Shown: positions 1 through 6,998 of the stretch, piece after piece
Layout of the letters: each line of letters opens with the position of its first letter
How positions within the stretch are numbered: the first letter of the stretch is position 1
Origin: an uncultured Pelagibacteraceae bacterium
GTDB taxonomy: Bacteria; Pseudomonadota; Alphaproteobacteria; Pelagibacterales; Pelagibacteraceae
Assembly: GCA_902565325.1 (NCBI GenBank)
Contig: CACFEM010000007.1
Span: 1-28,805, forward strand
Reading direction: 5' to 3'
Length of the DNA stretch: 28,805 nt
Program-made: the position numbers and the translations under genes
Notes under the pieces: generated by a model
Told to the model about the DNA's origin: nothing
The model's database searches: none
Seen by the model: the letters and a program-made list of their open reading frames with translations, nothing else

Positions 1-1
1 A

Positions 2-238
2 TTTGCCATAAGCGCTCATAGAGCAAAGAGAAAAAAAGGTATCAGCAAATCTTTATTAGATCAAATAGAGGGTATTGGGGCTATAAGAAAAAGAGCAATT
101 GATACCATTTGTAATACTGTTTTAAGTTTAGCAAGGTTTGAAACAGGAAGTTTTATTTTTCCCTTTGCTAAAAATTCTCTCAAACCTGAAATTAAAATTT
201 CTCTTGTAAGAATTATTATTGCTGCAATTACCTCATAA
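2..238 (+). pseudogene. uvrC: UvrC C-terminal region, interrupted by inversion (5' part, runs in from left edge)
   Basis: The gene enters from the left edge. Codons from position 2 read [13 protein letters not shown], then [15 protein letters not shown], which is the start of the C-terminal (HhH)2 region of UvrC, the incision subunit of UvrABC nucleotide excision repair. Identity ends abruptly at about position 96. The frame then runs antisense through pgsA and adds about 47 unrelated residues before a TAA at 236-238. The genuine UvrC ending ([15 protein letters not shown] to KKIYNFFHE, then TAA) lies on the minus strand at 510-638. Joining 1-96 to the reverse complement of 97-630 restores it in frame. 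As written, UvrC has lost its last helix-hairpin-helix. UvrC identity is secure; whether the break exists in the cell is unknown. Confidence 0.85.
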
Positions 239-507
239 TTTCTGATTGTTCCATCCATAACCAGAAGTATTAATGCTGTAGCAACAATGATTTTATCAGC
301 TATAGGATCTAATAATTCACCCAGTTTTGACTCTACTCCAAACATTCTAGCTAACATACCATCCAAGAAGTCCGTAAATGATGCAATAATAAATAATATT
401 AAAGCAGTAAGATCACCATAAAATCCTGGAAGATAAAAAGCTAAAACAAAAAAAGGAACAATTATTATTCGACCTATCGTTAATATGTTTGGAATTTTTT
501 TTAGCAT
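61..507 (-). pseudogene. pgsA: CDP-diacylglycerol-glycerol-3-phosphate 3-phosphatidyltransferase, C-terminus displaced by inversion
   Basis: This is the N-terminal part of PgsA, the membrane enzyme that makes phosphatidylglycerophosphate from CDP-diacylglycerol and glycerol 3-phosphate, the committed step to phosphatidylglycerol. The complete CDP-alcohol phosphatidyltransferase signature is present: D46, D49-G50, A53-R54, G63, D67 and D71. Native sequence runs to about residue 138 (QMVSIAL), then ends in a foreign tail, FLIAPIPSI, encoded antisense to uvrC. The total is 148 residues, whereas the family usually has about 180-200. The missing last 56 residues, with the final transmembrane helix, lie on the plus strand at 631-804. 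Reversing 97-630 restores a 194-residue PgsA. The ATG is at 507-505. In the restored order the gene follows the uvrC stop by 2 nt, the usual alphaproteobacterial uvrC-pgsA arrangement. Confidence 0.9.
89..96 (+). repeat. Left 8-bp inverted repeat (AAAAGAGC) at inversion breakpoint
   Basis: AAAAGAGC at 89-96 is the exact reverse complement of GCTCTTTT at 631-638. The flanking bases do not match, so the perfect repeat is only 8 bp. It lies inside the uvrC codons for R-K-R-A, exactly where UvrC similarity stops. In the opposite strand and frame it lies inside the pgsA codons for A-L-L. Confidence 0.9.
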
Positions 508-630
508 AATTATTCGTGAAAAAAGTTATATATCTTTTTTGCTACTTTTTCCTCAACACCTTCTACAGATTTTATTTCATCTAAGCTAGCAGACTCAACT
601 GATCTTGCAGATCCAAAATGGTTCAATAAA
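97..630. other. Inverted 534-bp segment swapping the 3' ends of uvrC and pgsA
   Basis: The segment carries, in reversed orientation, the last 41 codons of uvrC, the uvrC stop, a 2-nt spacer, and the first 137 codons of pgsA. With 97-630 reverse-complemented between the two 8-bp repeats, both reading frames close perfectly: uvrC ends in NFFHE and TAA, and pgsA becomes 194 codons ending at 802-804. Nothing is missing or duplicated at either junction, so this is a clean two-breakpoint inversion. It may be a real variant in the sampled cell or population, or an artefact of amplification or assembly. The sequence alone cannot separate these. No recombinase gene is present in the window. Confidence 0.9.
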
Positions 631-638
631 GCTCTTTT
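510..638 (-). pseudogene. uvrC: Displaced 3' end of uvrC
   Basis: Read on the minus strand from 638, this encodes [16 protein letters not shown], then [19 protein letters not shown] and IYNFFHE, with TAA at 512-510. This is the canonical end of UvrC: the second half of its C-terminal (HhH)2 DNA-binding domain. There is no start codon, and nothing UvrC-like precedes it in this orientation. Its missing front half is at the left edge of the window on the opposite strand. Confidence 0.93.
631..638 (-). repeat. Right 8-bp inverted repeat (GCTCTTTT) at inversion breakpoint
   Basis: GCTCTTTT at 631-638 is the reverse complement of 89-96. It marks the junction where the displaced uvrC end (left, minus strand) meets the displaced pgsA end (right, plus strand). 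Confidence 0.9.
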
Positions 639-804
639 ATTATCTGGAGATACAGGAAATAAAATAATTAATTTCCAAGATTATAATGCTCAAACTATTG
701 GTATAATTCTTTTGTGGTTATCGGCTGCTTTAACACTTTTTACTGCATATGATTATATGCGAAAAGGTATTGATCACGCTATGTCTGAAGACAGTAAAGA
801 CTAG
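631..804 (+). pseudogene. pgsA: Displaced 3' end of pgsA
   Basis: The plus-strand codons from 631 read [11 protein letters not shown], then a hydrophobic stretch GIILLWLSAALTLFTAYDY and RKGIDHAMSEDSKD, ending in TAG at 802-804. This is the last transmembrane helix and cytoplasmic tail typical of PgsA. The frame is open back to 520 but has no start codon and is antisense to the uvrC fragment. It is therefore the orphaned 3' end of pgsA rather than a separate gene. Its stop overlaps the ilvE stop in the palindrome CTAG (801-804). Confidence 0.92.
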
Positions 805-1682
805 GCTGCTTTTTTCTTCCTAACTAATGCCTGATAACTTTCATTTAAATCAATAATAGTATCACATACTTTAAATTGATTTTCAGCAATACAAGATACT
901 GGTGTTACCTCTGCTGCCGTTCCTGTTAAAAAACATCCAACAAAATTAGGTAATTCGGTTGGACTAATTTTTCTTTCATGTACTTTTATATTTTTTGATT
1001 TTGCAATTCCAATTACAGTTCTTCTTGTAATACCATCTAAAAAGGAATCTGGTATTGGAGTGTGAATTTCCCCATTTTTATCTTTGAAAAAAATATTTGC
1101 TCCAGTTGCTTCAGCAATATTTCCCTCATGATCAAGCATTAAAGAATCTGTATATCCTTGTTTTTCTGCCTCATGTTTTGAGAGTGTACAAATCATGTAA
1201 AGACCTGATGCCTTTGTATCCCATGGTATTGTATTAGGTGCTGGTCTTCTCCAATTTGAAATATTTAATTTTATTCCTTCTACTTTTAGTTTAGGATCAA
1301 AATATGATCCCCATTCCCATGTTGCAATAGCAACATGTATTTTTGTTTGTTGAGCAGAAATAGCCATCATCTCACTTCCCCTCCAAGCAACAGGTCGCAC
1401 ATAACCATTTTCTACTTTTTGAGTAGCAATAATTTTATTTGATGCATTATTAATTTCTTCTTCTGTATATGGAATTTCAAAACCCATTCTTCTAGCAGAA
1501 TGAAAAAATCTAGCGGTGTGCTCTTCTAATTTGAAAATTGAACCGTCATAAACTCTCTCACCTTCAAAAACACAACTAGCGTAGTGCATACCATGGCTTA
1601 AAACATGCAGTTTAACGTCAGCCCAATCAACTAATTCGTTGTTGTACCATATTTTTCCAGATCGCTTATCGTAAGGTATCAT
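801..1682 (-). CDS. ilvE: Branched-chain amino acid aminotransferase
   Basis: This PLP-dependent class IV aminotransferase catalyses the last step of valine, leucine and isoleucine synthesis, or the first step of their breakdown, with 2-oxoglutarate and glutamate as partner pair. It has 293 residues, normal for the family. Visible features are the N-terminal FEGERVYDG segment (39-47), the Schiff-base lysine K157 in DTKASG, the cofactor glutamate E191 in EATGANIF, and the phosphate-binding GITRRT (217-222) and TGTAAE (253-258). The ATG at 1682 faces the MarR gene across a 73-bp divergent spacer. The C-terminus converges on the pgsA end. Confidence 0.95.
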   Translation of the reverse strand: MIPYDKRSGKIWYNNELVDWADVKLHVLSHGMHYASCVFEGERVYDGSIFKLEEHTARFFHSARRMGFEIPYTEEEINNASNKIIATQKVENGYVRPVAWRGSEMMAISAQQTKIHVAIATWEWGSYFDPKLKVEGIKLNISNWRRPAPNTIPWDTKASGLYMICTLSKHEAEKQGYTDSLMLDHEGNIAEATGANIFFKDKNGEIHTPIPDSFLDGITRRTVIGIAKSKNIKVHERKISPTELPNFVGCFLTGTAAEVTPVSCIAENQFKVCDTIIDLNESYQALVRKKKAA

Positions 1683-1755
1683 GTGTGAAAATTTTTTTAA
1701 TTTATAACTGAAAAATATCTTTGTATCTTTAATATGTCAATATAACTTACCTATT
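1683..1755. promoter_or_regulatory. Divergent intergenic region between ilvE and the MarR-response regulator-kinase operon
   Basis: These 73 AT-rich bases must hold the promoters of both divergent units. A -10-like TATAAC at 1741-1746 lies only 9 bp before the MarR ATG, which would give a very short leader. I see no convincing -35 partner and no clear operator dyad. The MarR protein may act here, because many MarR proteins bind their own divergent promoter region, but no site is evident. Confidence 0.35.
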
Positions 1756-2193
1756 ATGAAAGAACTTTTATATTTAAAAGATGACCAGCTTAAAGATCTA
1801 ATTGAAAAACTATTTGTAAGCTACCGAGAAACCTTTTCTGACTCTAAAAAAATATTAGATAAATATTCAATTGGTTTAGCGCACCACAAGGTGATTCATT
1901 TACTGTCAATGTATGAAGGGATCTCAATTTCAGAGCTACTTAAGAGATTAAAAGTCACAAAACAAAGTTTAAATCGTGTTCTTAAAGATTTAATTAAGCT
2001 TGAAATCATTATGTTTAAAAAGGATGATCAGGACACTAGAATAAAGCATGTTTTTCTCAATGATAAAGGTAAAAGAATTTTTAATGAAATTTTTAATTTA
2101 CAAAAAAAGAGAATTTATAATGCTTTGCTAAATTCAAATTCTGAAGAAGTTATAAATTTTGACAATGTATTAAGTAAAATAATTAATGGATAA
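1756..2193 (+). CDS. MarR-family transcriptional regulator (PetP-like position)
   Basis: A 145-residue winged-helix protein of the MarR family, normally a homodimeric DNA-binding regulator. The helix-turn-helix is at about 57-80 (ISELLKRLKVTKQSLNRVL). The wing at 86-104 has the family pattern KKDDQDTRIKHVFLNDKGK, matching the usual D-x-R and L-T/N-x-x-G landmarks. Long N- and C-terminal helices would form the dimer interface. The stop overlaps the response-regulator start by 8 nt, so the two are co-translated. In Rhodobacter capsulatus a MarR-type PetP is encoded with the response regulator PetR near petABC. The same pairing is seen here, with petABC about 8 kb away. The ligand and targets are unknown. 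Confidence 0.85.
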   Translation: MKELLYLKDDQLKDLIEKLFVSYRETFSDSKKILDKYSIGLAHHKVIHLLSMYEGISISELLKRLKVTKQSLNRVLKDLIKLEIIMFKKDDQDTRIKHVFLNDKGKRIFNEIFNLQKKRIYNALLNSNSEEVINFDNVLSKIING

Positions 2194-2863
2194 GTTTATT
2201 GCACATATACTAGTAGTTGATGATGATGATGGAATTAGATCTCTTGTTAAAAAGTATTTAAATGAAAATGAATTCTTAGTCACTACTGCAGAAAATGCAG
2301 AAAATGCGTTAGAGAAAATACAAGTAATTAAATTTGATTTAATAGTTTTGGATATCATGATGCCAGGTAAAAGTGGGCTTGAATTTTTAAAAGAAAATAA
2401 AAAAAAATTAGATACACCAGTTATACTTCTAACAGCTAAAGGCGAAGCAAATGAAAGGGTTGAAGGATTAGAGATTGGTGCTGATGATTATTTACCGAAA
2501 CCATTCGAGCCAAAAGAATTAATTTTAAGAATACAAAACATATTAAATAAAACTATAAAAACAGATCAAAAAAGGGTTTTAAAATTTGAAAATGTGAAAA
2601 TTGATTTGAATAAACTTTTAATATTTAAGAGTGATAAAGAATTTAAAATTAATTCAACTGAAAAAACGATTTTAGAAAAAATGATTAATAATCCAGGTAA
2701 AATATTTTCTAGAGAAGATATTGGTCAATTAATTAATCTAGACAAAGAGAGATCCATAGATGTTATTATTACTCGGCTTAGAAAAAAAATTGAAATTGAT
2801 CCAAAAAATCCAAAATTTTTACAGACAATAAGAGGTGCGGGATATGTTCTATGGATTGAGTGA
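2186..2863 (+). CDS. OmpR/PhoB-family response regulator (PetR-like)
   Basis: A 225-residue two-component response regulator. The receiver domain (about 6-120) has the acidic cluster D12-D14, phospho-acceptor D56 in LIVLDIMMPG, T83 in LLTAKG and K105 in PKPF. The C-terminal winged helix of OmpR/PhoB type spans about 128-225, with the recognition-helix region IDVIITRLRKKIE and the closing IRGAGYVL. It sits between a MarR gene (8-nt overlap) and a histidine kinase (about 20-nt overlap), which is almost certainly its cognate sensor. Candidates for the physiological role are respiratory control, by analogy with PetR, or envelope and osmotic control, by analogy with OmpR. The sequence does not decide between these. 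Confidence 0.93.
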   Translation: MDKFIAHILVVDDDDGIRSLVKKYLNENEFLVTTAENAENALEKIQVIKFDLIVLDIMMPGKSGLEFLKENKKKLDTPVILLTAKGEANERVEGLEIGADDYLPKPFEPKELILRIQNILNKTIKTDQKRVLKFENVKIDLNKLLIFKSDKEFKINSTEKTILEKMINNPGKIFSREDIGQLINLDKERSIDVIITRLRKKIEIDPKNPKFLQTIRGAGYVLWIE

Positions 2864-4163
2864 TTACTTAAAAAAAATATTACCAAAAAGATTATTTTAT
2901 AGGGCACTTCTTATTGTTGCTATTCCAGTTTTAGTTCTACAACTAGTAATTACAATTGTTTTTTTTGATAGCCTTTGGATCAAAACAAACAAAGGTATGA
3001 CGAGAACTTTAGTAAATGAAATTAGTACCTTTATTAAAGCTTATGAAAGTGAAAATACAAATAAACAAGAGTTGCTAGATCTTTTTTCTATGTTTTTAGA
3101 TTTAAATATTAAATTAACTAATAACGAAGCATTACAAAATACAGATACTGAAAGATGGTTTAGTCCTATAGATAGAACTTTAAGAAGAGAGCTAAAATCT
3201 AAATTTGGATTAAATGAATACTGGTTTGATACAACAAGTTATAAAGAATTAATTGATTTAAGAATTAAATATGAAGATGGTTATTTTAAATTTTTAGTTC
3301 CTAAAGATAGAGTTGCAAGTTCTTCAGCAAGAATATTTGCACTATGGATCACAGTACCTGCAATTATAATGGTGATCATTTCTCTAATATTTTTAAAAAA
3401 TCAGACTAGACCAATCACAAACCTAGCTCGTGCAGCTGAAAGGTTTGGTAAAGGAGAAAATATTGAAGAATTCAAACCTTCTGGAGCCCTTGAAATAAGA
3501 CAAGCAGGACATGAATTTGATAAAATGAGAAAGAGAATTGAAAGACACATAAATCAAAGAACAGAAATGTTATCTGGAATTAGTCATGATTTAAGGACGC
3601 CTTTAACAAGGATGAAACTACAATTAGCTTTTATAAAAGATAAAGAAACTGTTAATAAATTAACTGAAGATATTAATGAGATGGAAAAAATGTTAAATGA
3701 ATATTTGCAATTTACCAGCTCATCATATGTTGAAAAAGATGAAATGTTTAATCTATCTGAGTTAATTTTAGAAGTTATTGAAAAATATAACAATGAAAAT
3801 ATTTCACAAAACTTAACATCAAGAATTTACTTTAATGGTAGGAAAAATTTAATTAATAGATGTCTAAATAATCTAATTGATAATTCCTTAAAATATGCGA
3901 ACAAAGTTGAAATTAGCTTAAGTAAAAAAAATACAAACTTATTCATTATTATTGATGATGATGGTCCTGGAATACCAAAAAATGAGTATGAAAATGTATT
4001 TAAACCTTTCTATAAAATAGATAAGGGTCGAGCGGACTCAAAATCAAGTGTTGGTCTTGGTTTATCAATTTCATCAGACATTATAAAATCTCATGGAGGA
4101 AATATAATGTTAGAAAAATCAAAAATGGATGGTTTAAGAGTTAAGATTTTCTTGCCTGTTTAA
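2844..4163 (+). CDS. EnvZ-type membrane sensor histidine kinase
   Basis: This is the sensor partner of the preceding response regulator. I chose ATG 2844 (MFYGLSDYLKK). A GTG three codons upstream at 2835 is possible and would give 442 residues (numbering below). The first membrane helix is at about 23-45, followed by a periplasmic loop of about 120 residues (46-165) and a second helix at 167-187. A HAMP domain (188-240) leads to the HisKA motif ISHDLRTPLTRM with phospho-acceptor H251. The HATPase_c domain has the N box (N346, N350), the G1 box DDDGPGIP (375-381) and the G2 box VGLGLSI (406-412). All catalytic elements look intact. The 3' end overlaps the convergent ubiK gene by 23 nt. Confidence 0.93.
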   Translation: MFYGLSDYLKKILPKRLFYRALLIVAIPVLVLQLVITIVFFDSLWIKTNKGMTRTLVNEISTFIKAYESENTNKQELLDLFSMFLDLNIKLTNNEALQNTDTERWFSPIDRTLRRELKSKFGLNEYWFDTTSYKELIDLRIKYEDGYFKFLVPKDRVASSSARIFALWITVPAIIMVIISLIFLKNQTRPITNLARAAERFGKGENIEEFKPSGALEIRQAGHEFDKMRKRIERHINQRTEMLSGISHDLRTPLTRMKLQLAFIKDKETVNKLTEDINEMEKMLNEYLQFTSSSYVEKDEMFNLSELILEVIEKYNNENISQNLTSRIYFNGRKNLINRCLNNLIDNSLKYANKVEISLSKKNTNLFIIIDDDGPGIPKNEYENVFKPFYKIDKGRADSKSSVGLGLSISSDIIKSHGGNIMLEKSKMDGLRVKIFLPV

Positions 4164-4392
4164 CTTTTTTATTTTTTTTTTTCTCAAGTTTGTTAATTTT
4201 ATTTTCAAGATTCTCAACACGTTTTGAGAGTATTTCAAATTCGTCTTTACTTGTAAGTTTCATTCTAAAAACAAACTCATCTCTTTTAGATTTTAATATA
4301 TTAAATAGTTCTGAAGTTAGATCTTTTGAAGATACTAGACCCTGCTCTATTAATTTAGCAAACTTATCAATTATAAATTTAGAATTTTTCAT
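4141..4392 (-). CDS. ubiK: UbiK/BMFP-family accessory factor
   Basis: A small protein (83 residues from ATG 4392; an ATG five codons further upstream at 4407 is less typical). It resembles the BMFP/YqiC family, whose enterobacterial member UbiK assists ubiquinone synthesis and can bind membranes. The family signature near the middle is RMKLTSKDEFEILSKRV, followed by a leucine-heptad coiled coil (NLENKINKLEKKK) that would trimerise. The end is strongly basic (KKNKKVKQARKS). It converges on the sensor kinase with a 23-nt overlap and is divergent from lgt. The family call is good; a quinone role here is inferred from the family. Confidence 0.78.
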   Translation of the reverse strand: MKNSKFIIDKFAKLIEQGLVSSKDLTSELFNILKSKRDEFVFRMKLTSKDEFEILSKRVENLENKINKLEKKKNKKVKQARKS

Positions 4393-4424
4393 ATTTAAGA
4401 TATACATTATAAGTATTATTAAAA

Positions 4425-5195
4425 ATGTTCATTAATAATTTTGACCCAGTAGCCTTAGAAATATTTTCTTTAGAAATTAGATGGTATTCTCTAGCTTATA
4501 TATTTGGAATTATATTAGGCTGGATAATTGCTAAAAGGTTATTTATTCAAAACATAGAAATAAAAAATAAATTTGATGATTATTTAACTTATTTAATCCT
4601 AGGCATTATTTTAGGTGGCAGGCTTGGTTATATTTTCATTTATAATTTAAGTTTTTATATAAATAATCCTTTAGATATATTTAAAATTTGGCAAGGAGGA
4701 ATGTCTTTCCACGGTGGTTTAATTGGAGTTATTTTTGCAAGTATAATTTTTGCTAAAAAAAATAATCAAAACTCGTTTTTATATATGGATATTATTGCTT
4801 TAGTTGCTCCAATTGGAATATTTTTTGGACGAATAGCAAACTTTGTAAATTCAGAATTATATGGAACTATAACTAATGTACCATGGGCAGTAATATTTAT
4901 TCAGGTAGATAATCTTCCTAGACATCCTTCGCAATTATATGAAGCACTATTAGAAGGTTTATTTTTATTTTTATTATTAATTTATTTTAAAAACAAATTT
5001 TCAAATAAACCTGGTGTAATTTCGGGATTATTTTTAATAATTTACTCAATCTTTAGATTTATTGTTGAATTTTATAGAGTACCAGATGAACAGTTGGGTT
5101 ATATATTTTTAAACTTAACGATGGGGCAAGTAGTAAGTTTAATATTTATATTGTCAGGGGTAATCTTATTTTATTTAAAATATGAAACTCGCTAA
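4425..5195 (+). CDS. lgt: Prolipoprotein diacylglyceryl transferase
   Basis: Lgt transfers diacylglycerol from phosphatidylglycerol to the lipobox cysteine of prelipoproteins, the first step of lipoprotein maturation in the inner membrane. It has 256 residues with about seven hydrophobic helices. Family landmarks are GGRLGY (64-69), MSFHGG with H96, the Lgt signature FGRIANFVNSELYG (134-147; arginine 136, glutamate 144) and HPSQLYEA near 166-173. The signature is slightly relaxed from the usual GRxGNFxNxELxG. Its donor lipid depends on PgsA, which is disrupted at the left end of this window. The stop overlaps the following methyltransferase by 14 nt. Confidence 0.95.
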   Translation: MFINNFDPVALEIFSLEIRWYSLAYIFGIILGWIIAKRLFIQNIEIKNKFDDYLTYLILGIILGGRLGYIFIYNLSFYINNPLDIFKIWQGGMSFHGGLIGVIFASIIFAKKNNQNSFLYMDIIALVAPIGIFFGRIANFVNSELYGTITNVPWAVIFIQVDNLPRHPSQLYEALLEGLFLFLLLIYFKNKFSNKPGVISGLFLIIYSIFRFIVEFYRVPDEQLGYIFLNLTMGQVVSLIFILSGVILFYLKYETR

Positions 5196-6234
5196 AACAA
5201 ATAATTTACCATTAGATCAATTTATAAATTTTGCTCTTTACGATAAGGACAAAGGTTTTTATATGAAAAAGAATCCTTTTGGTAAAAATGGAGACTTTAT
5301 TACTGCTCCCAATATCACAAGATTATTTTCGGAGATTATTGCAATTTGGACAATTACTTTTTGGAAAAGCATTGGCTCTCCAAAAAAATTTAATTTGCTA
5401 GAACTGGGAGCTGGAAATGGTGAAATGATGAAAGTCATAGATGAGACACTTACAAATTTTCCCGAGTGTTACAATGCCTGCAGTTTTGTAATTCATGAAA
5501 AAAGTGATTTTTTATTAAATGAACAAAAAAAAAATTTAAAATCTAAAAAATTTTCATGGTTAAAAAACATTGAGAAAATAAACTCAAACCCAACAATTTT
5601 TTTAGCTAATGAATTTTTTGACGCAATACCAATTAAACAATTTTTTAAAAAAAAAGATAGTTGGTTTGAAAGATTTGTGAATTTGAGTGATCCAAACAAA
5701 GCTGAATTTAAAGAAGAAAAAATTGATATAGAGACAATTGAAAAATATCTTAATTTCAAAATATCAAAAAATCAGAGCGTTATAGAATATTCGCCAGATA
5801 CATTTAAATATTTAAGAACAATTTGCGATTTAATACAAAAAAATGATGGAGGAATGTTAGTTATTGATTATGGTTATGCAGATAGCAAAATGCATGAAAC
5901 TCTTCAGGCAGTAAATAATCACAAATATTCTAACGTTTTAGAAAATATTGGAGACTCTGATATTACTTACAATATAAACTTTCATTCATTTGAAAAATTT
6001 ATAAATCAGTTTAAAAAAGTTAATTCAATTTTTACAAATCAAAAAAAATTTTTAATAAATATGGGTATTCTTCAAAGAGCAGAAATAATCAGCAAAAATG
6101 TAGCATTTTCTAAAAAAGCAGATTTATTTTATCGAGTAAGACGTTTAATTGATGAAAATCAAATGGGTGAATTATTCAAAGTCATGCTTGTAAAAAATAA
6201 GAGAAACAATTTTAAGACAGGTTTTCAAAATTGA
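5182..6234 (+). CDS. NDUFAF7/MidA-type SAM-dependent methyltransferase
   Basis: A 350-residue protein of COG1565, whose mitochondrial member NDUFAF7/MidA methylates an arginine of a complex I subunit during assembly. Visible are the N-terminal family block FALYDKDKGFYMKKNPFGKNGDFITAPNIT (18-45, key residues GDFxTAP), the SAM-binding LLELGAGNG (72-80), the FLANEFFDAIPIKQF block, and GGMLVIDYGYAD in the C-terminal half. The start overlaps lgt by 14 nt and the stop overlaps pgeF by 4 nt, so the three appear co-translated. The lgt-MidA-pgeF order recurs in Alphaproteobacteria. The exact substrate in bacteria is not established. Confidence 0.88.
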   Translation: MKLAKTNNLPLDQFINFALYDKDKGFYMKKNPFGKNGDFITAPNITRLFSEIIAIWTITFWKSIGSPKKFNLLELGAGNGEMMKVIDETLTNFPECYNACSFVIHEKSDFLLNEQKKNLKSKKFSWLKNIEKINSNPTIFLANEFFDAIPIKQFFKKKDSWFERFVNLSDPNKAEFKEEKIDIETIEKYLNFKISKNQSVIEYSPDTFKYLRTICDLIQKNDGGMLVIDYGYADSKMHETLQAVNNHKYSNVLENIGDSDITYNINFHSFEKFINQFKKVNSIFTNQKKFLINMGILQRAEIISKNVAFSKKADLFYRVRRLIDENQMGELFKVMLVKNKRNNFKTGFQN

Positions 6235-6989
6235 TAAAATCAAAAAAACTTTCGAAAATAAAAATAATTAAACATGGTTTTTTTAATAAAACTGGTGGTA
6301 AATCAAAAAAAATTTATAAAAGTTTAAACTGTGGTCCTGGTTCTAAAGATAATCCCTCAGATGTAAAAAAAAATTTACAAATAGTTAAAAAAAAAATAAA
6401 AAGAACCGCTAAAAGTATTTTTTTACTTCATCAAATACATAGTAATAAGTTTATTTTTATTAATAAAAAAAATAAATTTAGATCAAAACCAAAAGCAGAC
6501 GCAGTAATTACAAACCAAAAAAATATACCAATTGGTGTTTTAACTGCTGACTGTGTGCCGATTTTAATCTGTGATGAAGGAACAAAATTAGTTGCTGCAA
6601 TTCATGCAGGGTGGAAAGGTGCATACAAAGATATAATTAGCAAAGTAATCCAATTTATGATCAAAAAAGGATCTAATCCTAAAAATATTACTGCAGCTAT
6701 CGGACCTGCTATCTCAGCTAAAAATTATGAAGTCAAACAAGATTTTAAAAAAAAATTTATAAAAAAGGATAAAAACAATAATAAATTTTTTAAAATTAAG
6801 TACAAAAAGCTTTATTTTGATTTACCTAAATATGTAAAATCATGTCTTTTAAAGAATAAAATAAAAAATATTGAGTCTTTAAATATTGATACATTTGATA
6901 TTAATAATAATTTTTTTAGTGCAAGAAGAGCGTTAAGACTAAATCATGATGATTATGGTAGAAATATTTCAATAATTATGCTTTATTAG
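6231..6989 (+). CDS. pgeF: PgeF/YfiH-family protein (peptidoglycan editing factor, DUF152 laccase-like)
   Basis: A 252-residue member of the YfiH/DUF152 family. It has been called polyphenol oxidase, purine nucleoside phosphorylase and, in E. coli, an editing factor that prevents misincorporation into peptidoglycan. The metal-site motifs are present: LLHQIHSN (H67, H70), GVLTADCVPIL (C108) and AAIHAGWKG (H125). AAIGPAIS and the C-terminal FFSARR follow. The only start that fits is TTG at 6231, overlapping the previous stop as TTGA. The protein is extremely lysine-rich. The family is certain; the biological substrate is not. Confidence 0.9.
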   Translation: MIKSKKLSKIKIIKHGFFNKTGGKSKKIYKSLNCGPGSKDNPSDVKKNLQIVKKKIKRTAKSIFLLHQIHSNKFIFINKKNKFRSKPKADAVITNQKNIPIGVLTADCVPILICDEGTKLVAAIHAGWKGAYKDIISKVIQFMIKKGSNPKNITAAIGPAISAKNYEVKQDFKKKFIKKDKNNNKFFKIKYKKLYFDLPKYVKSCLLKNKIKNIESLNIDTFDINNNFFSARRALRLNHDDYGRNISIIMLY

Positions 6990-6998
6990 ACTTTTTTA

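Noticed and set aside
89..638. Inversion as a classical Hin- or Mpi-type invertase switch
   Set aside because: The repeats are only 8 bp, shorter than known serine or tyrosine invertase sites. No recombinase gene is present, and both flanking genes are disrupted rather than a promoter being flipped.
520..804. Open plus-strand frame as a separate small membrane-protein gene
   Set aside because: It has no start codon in the first two thirds, and its first half is antisense to the true end of uvrC. The second half is the PgsA C-terminus.
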